Shown here in pieces: positions 17,514 through 26,381 of a stretch of DNA of 64,000 bases. The stretch lies in assembly GCF_026248825.1 (NCBI RefSeq), contig NZ_CP110973.1:3243001-3307000 (forward strand). The letters run 5' to 3'. Positions within the stretch are counted from its first letter, which is position 1. The number at the start of each line of letters is the position of its first letter. The notes beneath the pieces are model-generated. The model was not told the origin of the DNA. It saw only the letters and a list, made by a program, of their open reading frames with translations, and did no database searches. This stretch comes from Larkinella insperata. GTDB taxonomy: Bacteria > Bacteroidota > Bacteroidia > Cytophagales > Spirosomataceae. A program made the translations under genes and the position numbers.

Positions 17514-19886
17514 ATGCTACAGAACTACCTCAAAATTGCCTTCCGCAACCTCCGGCGCAACAAGCTGTTTTCGCTCGTCAACATCGTTGGGCTATCGCTC
17601 AGCATGGCCGTCGGAATCGGTATGCTGATCAATCTGAAAGAGGGCTTCGAAACCGATCATTTTCACCCGTTCCTGGACCGTACCTTCCGGGTGCTGACCG
17701 ACGCCAGCACGCCCGAGGGGCGGACGCGCTGGGCCACAACCCCGCAGCCCGTTGCGGCTCCGATCCGGCAGATGAGTATGGTCGAAGAGGTGGTGCAGGT
17801 GCGGCAGGGCGGGAGCGTCCGTGTGCTGACGGATCGGGGTGAAATAGCGGTTAATACGGCTTTCACCGAACCTTCCTTTTTTCGGGTTTTCGGTTTTTCG
17901 CTGGCAACGGGCAATGCCAGTACGGCTTTACAATCCCCGCAGACGGTTTTACTGAGTCAGCGCGTGGCATCCCGGCTTTTCGGGGAACAGAACGCGGTGG
18001 GGCAGACGGTGTTGTTTGATGGCTTGGGCCGTTTTGCGGTGGCCGGCATCATTCAGGAGCCACCCCTGCGCACGCACCTGCCCGTTGAAGCGGTTTTCTC
18101 GCTGCAAGCCGCCCGGAGCCTGGAGAAAGCGGGCCGGATCCCGGTGCTGTCGGATCAGTGGGCGGATTACAAAACCACGGCTACGTACGCCCTGCTCAAA
18201 TCCGCCGATGATGCGGCAACGTTCAGCCAGTTGGTGGGTCGGATGGGGCAAAAACCCAACGCTGCGGACCACCAGACGGCGCTGGCTTTTTCGGCGCAGC
18301 CCATTGAAGACATTACGCCCTGGAACCCGGCCATTCAGAATGACCGGCACGCGGGCATGAACTGGACCGGTATTCGTCAGAGTTTGTTTTTGATTGCCGC
18401 CCTGACCCTGCTGGCGGCTTTTAATTATACGAGCCTTTCGCTGGCGCGTTCACTCACCCGGGCCAAAGAAGTTGGCATTCGAAAAGCCAGCGGGGCGCTG
18501 GGAAGACAGATTTTGGGCCAGTTCCTGACCGAATCGACGATCATCGCGTTGTTTTCGCTGCTGGTTGGATTAATCCTCTGGCACACGGTGGTCAACTCCG
18601 GCTGGTTGCCCGAATCCGAAGGGCAGGCGTCCTGGCCGGACATTCAGCTACTGAGCTGGCTGTTGCTGTATGCACTGCTGACGGGTGTGGTCGCCGGGGG
18701 TGTTCCGGCGGGCTTGCTGTCCCGGTTGCAGCCCGTCCAGGTGCTGCGGAATCTGCAAACGGTTCGGCTGTTCCAGAGTGTTGGTTTTTACCGGGTTCTG
18801 ATCGTCATTCAGTTTGCCGTTACAACCATGCTGATGGTTTTTCTGGTGGTTCTGCGCGATGCCGGTATTCATACCAGCGACCAGCTCCGGAGCGTATTGC
18901 CCACAAATGTCGTGCTTTTGTCGCTGCGGGGAGTACCGGCAGAAACGGTTAAACCGCAGTTGGAGCAACTCAGTCAGGTTCGGCGCGTTACGGCCACGAG
19001 CCAGGTGGCCATTTACCCGGCCACCATTCCCTGTACGTTGCAGGTAGCCGGAACGTCGCCAAAGGCCGTGTTTTCCAAAGCCATTGATGAAAACTACGTT
19101 TCTGTTTTTGGGCTGACGATGCAGGCGGGTCGCAACCTGCCGCCGAATCTGTCGCCCACGCAGGAGCAATACGTGCTGGTGAACGAGCAACTGGCGCGTC
19201 AACTGCCCGGCAACAAACCCGAAACCGCCGTTGGGCAGCGCATTCGGATCGACTCCGTCGATGTGCAGATTGCGGGCGTGCTGGCCGAGCCCGACGCTCA
19301 GTTGTCGCCCATTCCGCCCACGGTTTATCGGTACAAACCCGCTCAGGCTTCGTTGCTGGCTCTGGAAACCGAACCCGGTAGCGAGTCCGCGGTTCTGGAA
19401 GCCAGCCGCCGGATCTGGCAGGACCGCGTACCCGACCGCCTGCCCGAAGTCTACCAGTATGATGAAAAAATCAACGAGGATTTTCAGAAAGGACTCGGGA
19501 CGATAAATCTGTTTTTCGGCTTCTTCTGCGGACTGGTTATGCTGGTGGCCTGTCTGGGCATTCTGGGCATCTCGGCTTACGCGGTGGAAGTACGAATCCG
19601 CGAGATCGGTATTCGTCGGACGCTGGGTGCGAGTTCCGGGGAGGTGATCTGGACGCTCTCAAAAACGTTTGTTAAACTGCTGTTGTGGGCGGGCGTTTTT
19701 GGGCTACCGGCGGGCTGGTTCTGCGGAAAACTGCTGCGCGACCGGATGGCTTCCGGGGTTGACCTGGGGCCGGTCAATTTGCTGGTCGGGTTTGGCCTGG
19801 TGGTGCTGGTGGGCGGGTTGACCGTCCTCTCGCAAACTGCAAGGGCTACCCGGATAAAACCAGCGGATGTGTTGCGGGGCGAATAA
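17514..19886 (+). CDS. permease P7: divergent duplicated FtsX-type permease
   Basis: At 790 residues this is the outlier of the array. Its N-terminus (MLQNYLKIAFRNLRRNKLF) and N-half coupling motif (KEVGIRKASGA near 318) are family-like, although the usual LIACINF TM sequence is replaced by LLAAFNYTSLSLAR. The C-half is different: REIGIRRTLGA near 696 replaces KEIGVRKVLGA, the LLSKDFLKLV segment becomes TLSKTFVKLLL, and the terminus is KPADVLRGE instead of NPVKSLKTE. The second periplasmic domain is short. It may use another ATPase, have a regulatory role, or be a partner subunit. It is an intact frame with no sign of decay. Confidence 0.85.
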   Translation: MLQNYLKIAFRNLRRNKLFSLVNIVGLSLSMAVGIGMLINLKEGFETDHFHPFLDRTFRVLTDASTPEGRTRWATTPQPVAAPIRQMSMVEEVVQVRQGGSVRVLTDRGEIAVNTAFTEPSFFRVFGFSLATGNASTALQSPQTVLLSQRVASRLFGEQNAVGQTVLFDGLGRFAVAGIIQEPPLRTHLPVEAVFSLQAARSLEKAGRIPVLSDQWADYKTTATYALLKSADDAATFSQLVGRMGQKPNAADHQTALAFSAQPIEDITPWNPAIQNDRHAGMNWTGIRQSLFLIAALTLLAAFNYTSLSLARSLTRAKEVGIRKASGALGRQILGQFLTESTIIALFSLLVGLILWHTVVNSGWLPESEGQASWPDIQLLSWLLLYALLTGVVAGGVPAGLLSRLQPVQVLRNLQTVRLFQSVGFYRVLIVIQFAVTTMLMVFLVVLRDAGIHTSDQLRSVLPTNVVLLSLRGVPAETVKPQLEQLSQVRRVTATSQVAIYPATIPCTLQVAGTSPKAVFSKAIDENYVSVFGLTMQAGRNLPPNLSPTQEQYVLVNEQLARQLPGNKPETAVGQRIRIDSVDVQIAGVLAEPDAQLSPIPPTVYRYKPAQASLLALETEPGSESAVLEASRRIWQDRVPDRLPEVYQYDEKINEDFQKGLGTINLFFGFFCGLVMLVACLGILGISAYAVEVRIREIGIRRTLGASSGEVIWTLSKTFVKLLLWAGVFGLPAGWFCGKLLRDRMASGVDLGPVNLLVGFGLVVLVGGLTVLSQTARATRIKPADVLRGE

Positions 19887-19955
19887 ACCGGTTGACCCAC
19901 ATCCTTTAGATGCATTCAGAATCAGCCAGCGAATATATCCATAATACCTACTGTG

Positions 19956-22364
19956 ATGCTACGGAATTATTTTAAAATCGCCTTTCGAAACCTGCGGAGA
20001 AACAAGGTTTTTTCCGGAATCAACGTGTTTGGCCTGGCCGTCGGGCTGGCGTCCTGCCTGCTGCTGTTTATCTATATTTCGCACGAACTGAGCTACGATA
20101 ACTTCCACTCCAATGCTGATCGGATCGTGCGCGTGGTGATGGAGTACAGCATGGAAGGCCAGGTGAGCCGGGTGCCGCAAACCGGTACCAAAGTAGCACC
20201 GGAGTTTGGGCGCCAGTTTCCGGAAGTCGAATCCGGCGTTCGCATGGAGAGCCGTCCGGCGGTGGTTAGTTACGAAGACCGGCGGTTTAGCGAAAAACGG
20301 GTTGTGTATGCCGACTCCGCCCTGTTTTCCATCTTTTCGTTCCCGTTGAAGCAGGGCAATCCGAAAACCGTCCTGGCCGGGCCTAATCTGGTGGTTTTGT
20401 CGGAGTCAACGGCGAAAAAGTATTTTGGCAGTCAGAATCCGGTCGGAAAAACCGTGCGGATCAACGCCGGAGGTGGCGATAAAGAGTACGCGGTGACCGG
20501 GGTGGTGGACGATTGCCCGAGCCATTCGCAGATCCAGTACGATCTGCTGGCGTCGTTTACATCCCTGTCGGCTTCCAAAGAAGAGCAGTGGTGGTCGGCC
20601 AATTACGCGACGTATCTATTGTTGCGCAAACCGGAGTCCATTGCAACGCTACAGGCCAAAATTCCGGGCTTTATGAAAACGCAGTTTGGGCCGAACGGAA
20701 TGACGGGTGGTAACTATTTAACTTACAGTCTGGAGCCGCTTCGTCAGGTTCACCTGCATTCGGACGTGGAAGGGAGTTTCGAGCCCAACGGCGATCTGCT
20801 TTACATCTACATTTTTGGCTCGGTAGCCGTGTTGATTCTGGTCATTGCCTGCGTTAATTACATCAATCTGGCCACATCGCGGGCCGTGGAGCGGGCGCAG
20901 GAGGTGGGCGTTCGGAAAGTGATGGGGGCGCAGCGGACCCAGTTGTTCGGGCAGTTTATGGGGGAATCGCTCCTGGTAACGTTTATGGCCCTGCTGGTCG
21001 GCCTGTTGCTGGTTTATCTGAGTCTGCCGTTTTTCAACGATCTGTCCGGCCGTTCCTTCTCGTTCGAGGTACTGATGCGGCCGGCGAGTGGAGCGGGCCT
21101 GGTGGGCGTTGGCGGACTGGTTAGTCTCGTCGCGGGTGGTTACCCGGCGCTGGTCCTGGCCCGGTTTGAGCCGGTCCGCGTTCTGAAAGGCCATTTGAAA
21201 ACCGCCGGGGCCGGGCAATTCCGCCGGGTGCTGATCGTATTCCAGTTTGCAATCACGGCTTTTCTGATTGTCTGCACCCTGCTGGTCCGCAACCAGTTGT
21301 CGTACATTCATGATAAAAAGCTCGGGTACAGCAAGGAACACGTCCTGGTGCTGCCCGCCGACCAGCAGGTGAACGAAAAGATCCGGGCGCTAAAATCCGA
21401 ATTTAAGCAAAACGCCGATGTTAAGCAGGTGGCGCGGGCGTACGAATCGCCGGTTTTCATTAATGGGGGTTACAGCATGCACCGGGTGGGAATGCCGGAT
21501 GACCAGTATAAATCCGTGACGGCCCTGCCGGTTGATGAGGATTTCGTTAAAACCATGAATCTGCGGATTGTGGCCGGTCGTGATCTGACGGCGAATGATT
21601 TTCAACGGGCCACCGTGCCCGGCGTGGACAGCCTGACGTACTATCATTTCATCCTGAACGAATCGGCGGTGAAGGAACTCGGCTGGAAGTCACCCCAGGA
21701 AGCCATCGGTCAGAAAATGGACATGGGGTACGGACGACGGGGCGAAGTGGGCGCGGTGGTCGAAGATTTTCATTTTGCCTCCATGAAGCAGAAAATCAGT
21801 TCGCTGGTGCTGTTTCCGGAAGACGGCGGCCACGTTGTGCTGGTCAAGCTGTCGGGAAGCCGGTTGCCCGGTACGCTTCAGTTTCTGGAGGAGAAATGGA
21901 AAACAATCGTTTCCGGTCGGCCTTTCGAATACGAGTTTCTGGACGAAGAATTTGACAAACTCTATTCCGCTGAAGCCCGTACGGGCAAAATCTTTACGGT
22001 TTTTGCGAGCCTTTCGGTTTTGCTGGCTTGCCTGGGCCTGTTTGGGTTGTCGGCCTACACCACCGCGCAACGCACCAAAGAAATTGGCATCCGCAAAGTG
22101 CTGGGCGCATCGGTGCCGAGCATTGTGCTGCTGCTTTCCAAAGATTTTCTAAAACTTGTCGTCGCTGCCATTGTGCTGGCATCACCGCTGGCGTGGTGGG
22201 CCATGAACCGCTGGTTGCAGGATTTTGCCTACCGCGTAGACGTAACCGGGTGGGTGTTCGTGATCGCTGCCCTGATTGCCGTTGGCATTGCCTTCCTGAC
22301 GGTCAGTTTCCAGAGCATCAAAGCCGCCCTGATGAATCCCGTGAAATCATTGAAAACCGACTAG
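19956..22364 (+). CDS. permease P8: duplicated MacB/FtsX-type ABC permease
   Basis: At 802 residues. The ATG at 19956 is preferred over the GTG one codon earlier, because paralogs begin Met-Leu-x-Asn-Tyr. TM1 is GLAVGLASCLLLFIYI. Coupling motifs are QEVGVRKVMGA near 315 and KEIGIRKVLGA near 708, followed by SVPSIVLLLSKDFLKLV as in P2. The terminus is NPVKSLKTD, with a final Asp. The 3' third resembles P2 and P4 closely while the periplasmic domain does not. Confidence 0.9.
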   Translation: MLRNYFKIAFRNLRRNKVFSGINVFGLAVGLASCLLLFIYISHELSYDNFHSNADRIVRVVMEYSMEGQVSRVPQTGTKVAPEFGRQFPEVESGVRMESRPAVVSYEDRRFSEKRVVYADSALFSIFSFPLKQGNPKTVLAGPNLVVLSESTAKKYFGSQNPVGKTVRINAGGGDKEYAVTGVVDDCPSHSQIQYDLLASFTSLSASKEEQWWSANYATYLLLRKPESIATLQAKIPGFMKTQFGPNGMTGGNYLTYSLEPLRQVHLHSDVEGSFEPNGDLLYIYIFGSVAVLILVIACVNYINLATSRAVERAQEVGVRKVMGAQRTQLFGQFMGESLLVTFMALLVGLLLVYLSLPFFNDLSGRSFSFEVLMRPASGAGLVGVGGLVSLVAGGYPALVLARFEPVRVLKGHLKTAGAGQFRRVLIVFQFAITAFLIVCTLLVRNQLSYIHDKKLGYSKEHVLVLPADQQVNEKIRALKSEFKQNADVKQVARAYESPVFINGGYSMHRVGMPDDQYKSVTALPVDEDFVKTMNLRIVAGRDLTANDFQRATVPGVDSLTYYHFILNESAVKELGWKSPQEAIGQKMDMGYGRRGEVGAVVEDFHFASMKQKISSLVLFPEDGGHVVLVKLSGSRLPGTLQFLEEKWKTIVSGRPFEYEFLDEEFDKLYSAEARTGKIFTVFASLSVLLACLGLFGLSAYTTAQRTKEIGIRKVLGASVPSIVLLLSKDFLKLVVAAIVLASPLAWWAMNRWLQDFAYRVDVTGWVFVIAALIAVGIAFLTVSFQSIKAALMNPVKSLKTD

Positions 22365-22368
22365 TTTA

Positions 22369-22400
22369 TTCCGGCGGGTGGCCCGTTTTTACCCGCGGAA
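22369..22400. repeat. small hairpin in the P8-P9 spacer
   Basis: TTCCGGCGGGT (22369-22379) and ACCCGCGGAA (22391-22400) pair with one unpaired base around a loop ending in a T5 run. It starts 4 bp after the P8 stop. It is possibly a transcript-processing hairpin; terminator function is doubtful because the T-run is in the loop. Confidence 0.35.
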
Positions 22401-22440
22401 TTCCGGTTCAGCCAACTTTGTTCAGACCGTTCGACAGCGT

Positions 22441-24816
22441 ATGTTTTTCAACTACCTCAAAATTGCCTTTCGCCAACTGCGGGCGAATCGGTTGTTCAGC
22501 TTCCTGAACATTCTTGGACTGACCGTCGGGCTGGCCGTCAGCACGTTCATTGCCCTGTACGTCTGGCACGAGTTTCACTACGACCGGCACCATCCGTTTG
22601 CCGACCGGACGTACCGCATCCTGTCCGTCTCGAACTATGGCGGCCAGGATGTGTCGTTTCCGGGAATGCATGAATCCGTCGGTACGGCCATTAAACGCCA
22701 GATTCCGGAGGTAGAGGAAGTCGTGCGGATGACCGACGGCCTGGGTGATGTGGTCCTGCAAGCCGACGCCAATCACCGGTTTAAAGAGGAAAATATTGGT
22801 TTCGCCGATGCGCCCCTGCTGGCGGTGATGGGAGTTCGGCTGCTTCAGGGAGACGCCAGAACCGCCCTCCGCGAACCGGGGCGCATTGTGCTGACGCGCC
22901 AACTGGCCGAGAAATATTTCGGTCGCCAGAATCCGCTGGGTAAAACGCTGCTATTCGACAAACATCATCCGCTGATGGTCTCGGGCGTTGTTGATGAATT
23001 GCCCACCCAGAGCGTCATCGGTTTCAATGCGCTGGTTTCGTTATCGTCAATGCCGACGCTGGGGCCGCGCTACAGGCACAGCTACCAATATGCCGGTTTT
23101 CTGACGACGTACCTTGTGCTGCGTCCGGGTGCGAACGTAAATCAGGTGGTGAAAAATCTGCAACAGGTTAAAAGCGGCTTGAAGTTTACAGACCAGTCGG
23201 CGAAGTACGTTCTCGAAGGACTGCCATCGCTGCACCTGGACAGCCGGATTGCGCAGCAGGGCGCCCGGCAGTCGCTCTACATCCTATTGACCGTTGCCCT
23301 GCTGATTCTGGTGCTGGCCGTCATCAACTACGTCAGTCTAACCACCGCCCGCGCCACCAAACGCGCCCGCGAAGTAGGCGTTCGGAAAGCCGTGGGCGGA
23401 CAGCGCAACGAGTTGATCGGGCAGTTTTTTACCGAATCCTTCCTGACCACCACGTTGGCTTTTGTTCTGTCGTTGCTGGTTTTGCAGGGCTTGTTTCCGT
23501 GGGCCAACCGGGCGTTGAATCTGTACATGGACAACCGGGTCTTGTGGCAGGGGCCTTACTGGGCCCTAATCGGCTTTTTATGGCTTGGATGTTCGCTGCT
23601 GGCGGGCAGTTATCCCGCGTTGCTGTTGTCGCGGTTTCGGCCTCAAGAGGTGCTGAAAGGAACCCTGAGTTCGGGCCGGAACGGCAGCAAGGTTCGGCGG
23701 GTGTTTACTACCGTCCAGTTTTCGGCTTCCATCGGGCTACTCATTTGCAGCATCGTGCTCTACGCTCAAATGCGGTTTCTACGCACCAAAAACCTGGGCA
23801 TCAACCGGGCACAGGTCGTGGCTGTGCACATCGACGGTGAGATGGCCCGGCAATTTCCCGCCCTGCGCGACGAAGTGCGGCAGTGGGCCCGGCCCGAAAA
23901 TGTAGCGGTTTCCAACACGGCGCTGTTTACGGACGACGTAACGACGTACTTTCTCAGCACCGCCCAAACTAAAAAACAATTGATGGTGAACACGTTGCTG
24001 GTTGATCGGTCCTTTTTGGGCATGATGGGCATTCGCTGGAAATATCCGCCCGTCGATTGGGAGACGGGATCGGTTACCAACGAGCTGACCGTTTACAACG
24101 AAACCGTCATGAAAGAAGCCGGTATTCAGGGAAATCCGTTGCGGCAGGCAACCCCGTTCAAGGAGTTTCGGACGGATGGCGTGGTGGCTGATTTTCACAT
24201 TCATAGCCTGCGCGGGGCGGTGTCGCCCATGATGCTGACCATCACCAGTGACACCAACCGCACCCTGGTGGACAACGGCGGTTATCTGCTGGTTCGATTC
24301 AATCCGCAGACCGACGTTTCGCAGTCGCTCGGTGCGCTTCGGGCCATCTACGACCGGCACCAGCCCGTAGCGCCTTTTGATTACTATTTTCTGGACGACG
24401 CCTATAACGCGCTTTACGAAAAAGAGCAGCGACTGATGCGGCTGTTCAACGGTTTTACGGGCCTGACGCTGCTGGTGGCCTGTCTGGGTCTGCTGGGACT
24501 CATTACATTTTCGGTGGAAGCCCGCACCAAAGAAATCGGAATTCGCAAGGTGCTGGGCGCATCCGTCGCCAGCATCGTTACGCTGCTCTCCACCGACTTC
24601 CTGAAGCTAGTCCTGATTTCCATGCTGCTGGCGTCCCCCGTTGCCTGGTACGCAATGGATAAATGGTTGCAGGATTTTGAATACAAAGTCACCATCGCAT
24701 GGTGGATGTTTGCTTTGGCGGGTGGCTTTGCCGTCGTTCTGGCGGCCCTGACGGTTTCGTTGCAATCCATCAAGGCGGCTTTGATGAACCCGGCGAAATC
24801 GTTGAAAACGGAGTAG
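22441..24816 (+). CDS. permease P9: duplicated MacB/FtsX-type ABC permease
   Basis: At 791 residues from the ATG at 22441 (MFFNYLKIAFRQLRANRLF). A frame-open extension back to 22378 has no family support. Coupling motifs are REVGVRKAVGG near 310, with a Gly-Gly end unlike the other copies, and KEIGIRKVLGA near 697. The following segment reads LLSTDFLKLV, with Thr for the usual Lys. It ends NPAKSLKTE. It is the last permease of the first block. The next gene, an AraC-type regulator, is convergent with a 42-bp gap, so the transcript must end about here. Confidence 0.9.
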   Translation: MFFNYLKIAFRQLRANRLFSFLNILGLTVGLAVSTFIALYVWHEFHYDRHHPFADRTYRILSVSNYGGQDVSFPGMHESVGTAIKRQIPEVEEVVRMTDGLGDVVLQADANHRFKEENIGFADAPLLAVMGVRLLQGDARTALREPGRIVLTRQLAEKYFGRQNPLGKTLLFDKHHPLMVSGVVDELPTQSVIGFNALVSLSSMPTLGPRYRHSYQYAGFLTTYLVLRPGANVNQVVKNLQQVKSGLKFTDQSAKYVLEGLPSLHLDSRIAQQGARQSLYILLTVALLILVLAVINYVSLTTARATKRAREVGVRKAVGGQRNELIGQFFTESFLTTTLAFVLSLLVLQGLFPWANRALNLYMDNRVLWQGPYWALIGFLWLGCSLLAGSYPALLLSRFRPQEVLKGTLSSGRNGSKVRRVFTTVQFSASIGLLICSIVLYAQMRFLRTKNLGINRAQVVAVHIDGEMARQFPALRDEVRQWARPENVAVSNTALFTDDVTTYFLSTAQTKKQLMVNTLLVDRSFLGMMGIRWKYPPVDWETGSVTNELTVYNETVMKEAGIQGNPLRQATPFKEFRTDGVVADFHIHSLRGAVSPMMLTITSDTNRTLVDNGGYLLVRFNPQTDVSQSLGALRAIYDRHQPVAPFDYYFLDDAYNALYEKEQRLMRLFNGFTGLTLLVACLGLLGLITFSVEARTKEIGIRKVLGASVASIVTLLSTDFLKLVLISMLLASPVAWYAMDKWLQDFEYKVTIAWWMFALAGGFAVVLAALTVSLQSIKAALMNPAKSLKTE

Positions 24817-24858
24817 GAGGGCGGTGGGCGGTTTCAACGGGAATCGCTGCCCGCCAGT

Positions 24859-25788
24859 TCACCCGACCGATTGCCGGTAGGAAGTCGGGGTGGTGCCTTC
24901 GAGCATCTTGAATAACCTCGAAAAATAGTGCAGGTTGTTGAAACCGGCCTGGTAGCAGACCTCCGTTACGGTGATGGCCGGGTTGGTTAGCAGGCGCTTC
25001 GCCAGGTTGATGCGTTCGCGGATGATGTATTCCATGGGCGATAAACCAAAATCTTCTTTGAATAACCGGAAAAAGCCCGATTTGCTCATGCAGGCTTTCT
25101 GGCAGAGGACGTCAATCCCGATTTTCTCGGTCAGGTGCTCCCGGATGTAGTCAATAACGGCCGCAAAGCGGTTGGTGGCAGGTAGACTGTTTTCCACCGG
25201 TGCCATATTCTGGGTCTGGATAACCCGGATGAGGAGCGATTTGAGCGTGAGATCGGCCAGTGCATCCTTCGCCGGATCATCCTCCATGCTGATGCTGATG
25301 AGCCGGTTCATGACGTTGGCCAGCTCCCGATTGTTGTAAAAATGGTATTGGCTGAAGTTTAACTTCCACTCCCCGAGGGCGTCCTGCCTCGGGTAATAGT
25401 CGTTGAGAAAATGCAGCGTCTGGTTGACCACCTGCCAGTCCAGGGCAATGGTGGCGCATTGCACCGGGTGCCTGTCATCGGCTTCTGGAAAGTCTACCTT
25501 CATCGAGATGCCTTCGGGAAGAATAACCGTTTCACCCGGCAGAAAATCAAAGCCTGCTCTCTCGGACAAGTACATCACTTTCCGGCCCCGCATCATGCTG
25601 GTAATCACCAGACCGTCGTACGATAGCACGACGCCGGAACAGGGGTGGTACGTCTCGAAAATATTAAGTTCGTACTGGTTCAGGTTGAAAACACGCCGAT
25701 GCTCCACCAACGAATGCAGCTCTTTGGAATCGGACAGGTTGATGGGGGCCAGTTTGCAGCCGCAGAGGTTTGCCTGTTTTGTCGTCAT
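24859..25788 (-). CDS. AraC-family transcriptional regulator
   Basis: The 309-residue protein has an N-terminal ligand-sensing part of the AraC_N type (about 40-190) and a C-terminal double helix-turn-helix domain (about 205-305). The signature runs through IDVLCQKACMSKSGFFRLFK and TVTEVCYQAGFNNLHYFSRLFK. The gene is transcribed away from the GlcG-like and formaldehyde dehydrogenase genes across a 168-bp shared upstream region. It is the obvious candidate regulator of that pair, as is common for AraC proteins controlling alcohol/aldehyde oxidation. The effector cannot be read from the sequence. It lies convergent to P9 and is unlikely to control the permeases. Confidence 0.9.
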   Translation of the reverse strand: MTTKQANLCGCKLAPINLSDSKELHSLVEHRRVFNLNQYELNIFETYHPCSGVVLSYDGLVITSMMRGRKVMYLSERAGFDFLPGETVILPEGISMKVDFPEADDRHPVQCATIALDWQVVNQTLHFLNDYYPRQDALGEWKLNFSQYHFYNNRELANVMNRLISISMEDDPAKDALADLTLKSLLIRVIQTQNMAPVENSLPATNRFAAVIDYIREHLTEKIGIDVLCQKACMSKSGFFRLFKEDFGLSPMEYIIRERINLAKRLLTNPAITVTEVCYQAGFNNLHYFSRLFKMLEGTTPTSYRQSVG

Positions 25789-25897
25789 ATTTTAAAGAAA
25801 CGGTTTTTGGGAGAGAGGCCATTCGTTTTTCAGTAGGATTGGATAATAATATTATTTATTGGTATTATCGTGTAAATTCACCGCCGGGTGCTTTTAC

Positions 25898-25905
25898 TAG
25901 CTTTG
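25898..25905 (+). promoter_or_regulatory. Bacteroidota-type -7 promoter element before the GlcG-like gene
   Basis: TAGCTTTG matches the Bacteroidota housekeeping -7 consensus TANNTTTG exactly and lies 52 bp before the ATG at 25957. No clear TTG -33 element is seen at the expected spacing, which would fit a promoter needing the divergent AraC activator. Confidence 0.4.
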
Positions 25906-25956
25906 CTTACAGGAAGTTATGCTACGAGTGGCGTAAACAGTTTAACCCCGAAAGTC

Positions 25957-26361
25957 ATGAGCATCACGTTAGAGCAAGCAGAGCAGGCTGTAAAAGCGGC
26001 CAAAGCCAAGGCAACCGAGATCGGAACCCTGATGAACATCGCCGTAGTGGACGCGGGTGCCAACCTGAAGGCGTTTGTGCACATGGACGGTGCGTGGCTG
26101 GGGTCGATTGATATTTCGCAGCGGAAAGCCCGAACGGCCCGGTATTTTGACATGCCGACCGGCGAAATCGGCAAACTTTCGCAACCCGGCGGTTCCCTGT
26201 ACAACATCGAACATTCAAACGGCGGCCTGATTACATTCCCGGGAGGCATTCCGATTAAAGATCAATCCGGAGAAATCATCGGAGCCATTGGTGTGTCGGG
26301 CAGTACCGTTGAAAATGATCACACCGTTGCGCAGGCCGGTGTTGATGCAATTAGTGAATAA
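25957..26361 (+). CDS. GlcG/HbpS-family heme-binding-like protein
   Basis: The 134-residue single-domain protein matches the GlcG/HbpS fold family: MNIAVVDAGANLKAFVHMDG, the SIDISQRKARTARYF segment, and a C-terminal GAIGVSGSTVENDHTVAQAG. Members bind small ligands such as heme or accompany oxidoreductases; the actual ligand here is unknown. The start at ATG 25957 is chosen because it begins right at the conserved domain. A GTG at 25888 would add a hydrophobic stretch (LLLALLTGSYATSG) that could be a poor signal peptide, so an exported form cannot be excluded. It is followed after 20 bp by the formaldehyde dehydrogenase gene, certainly in one operon. Confidence 0.8.
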   Translation: MSITLEQAEQAVKAAKAKATEIGTLMNIAVVDAGANLKAFVHMDGAWLGSIDISQRKARTARYFDMPTGEIGKLSQPGGSLYNIEHSNGGLITFPGGIPIKDQSGEIIGAIGVSGSTVENDHTVAQAGVDAISE

Positions 26362-26381
26362 ACCCCTAAACCTTTCCAACT

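Noticed and set aside
22028..22507. 159-codon plus-strand frame spanning the P8-P9 junction
   Set aside because: Alternate-frame reading of the conserved P8 3' end; similar frames appear at the 3' ends of several paralogs because the underlying DNA is conserved.
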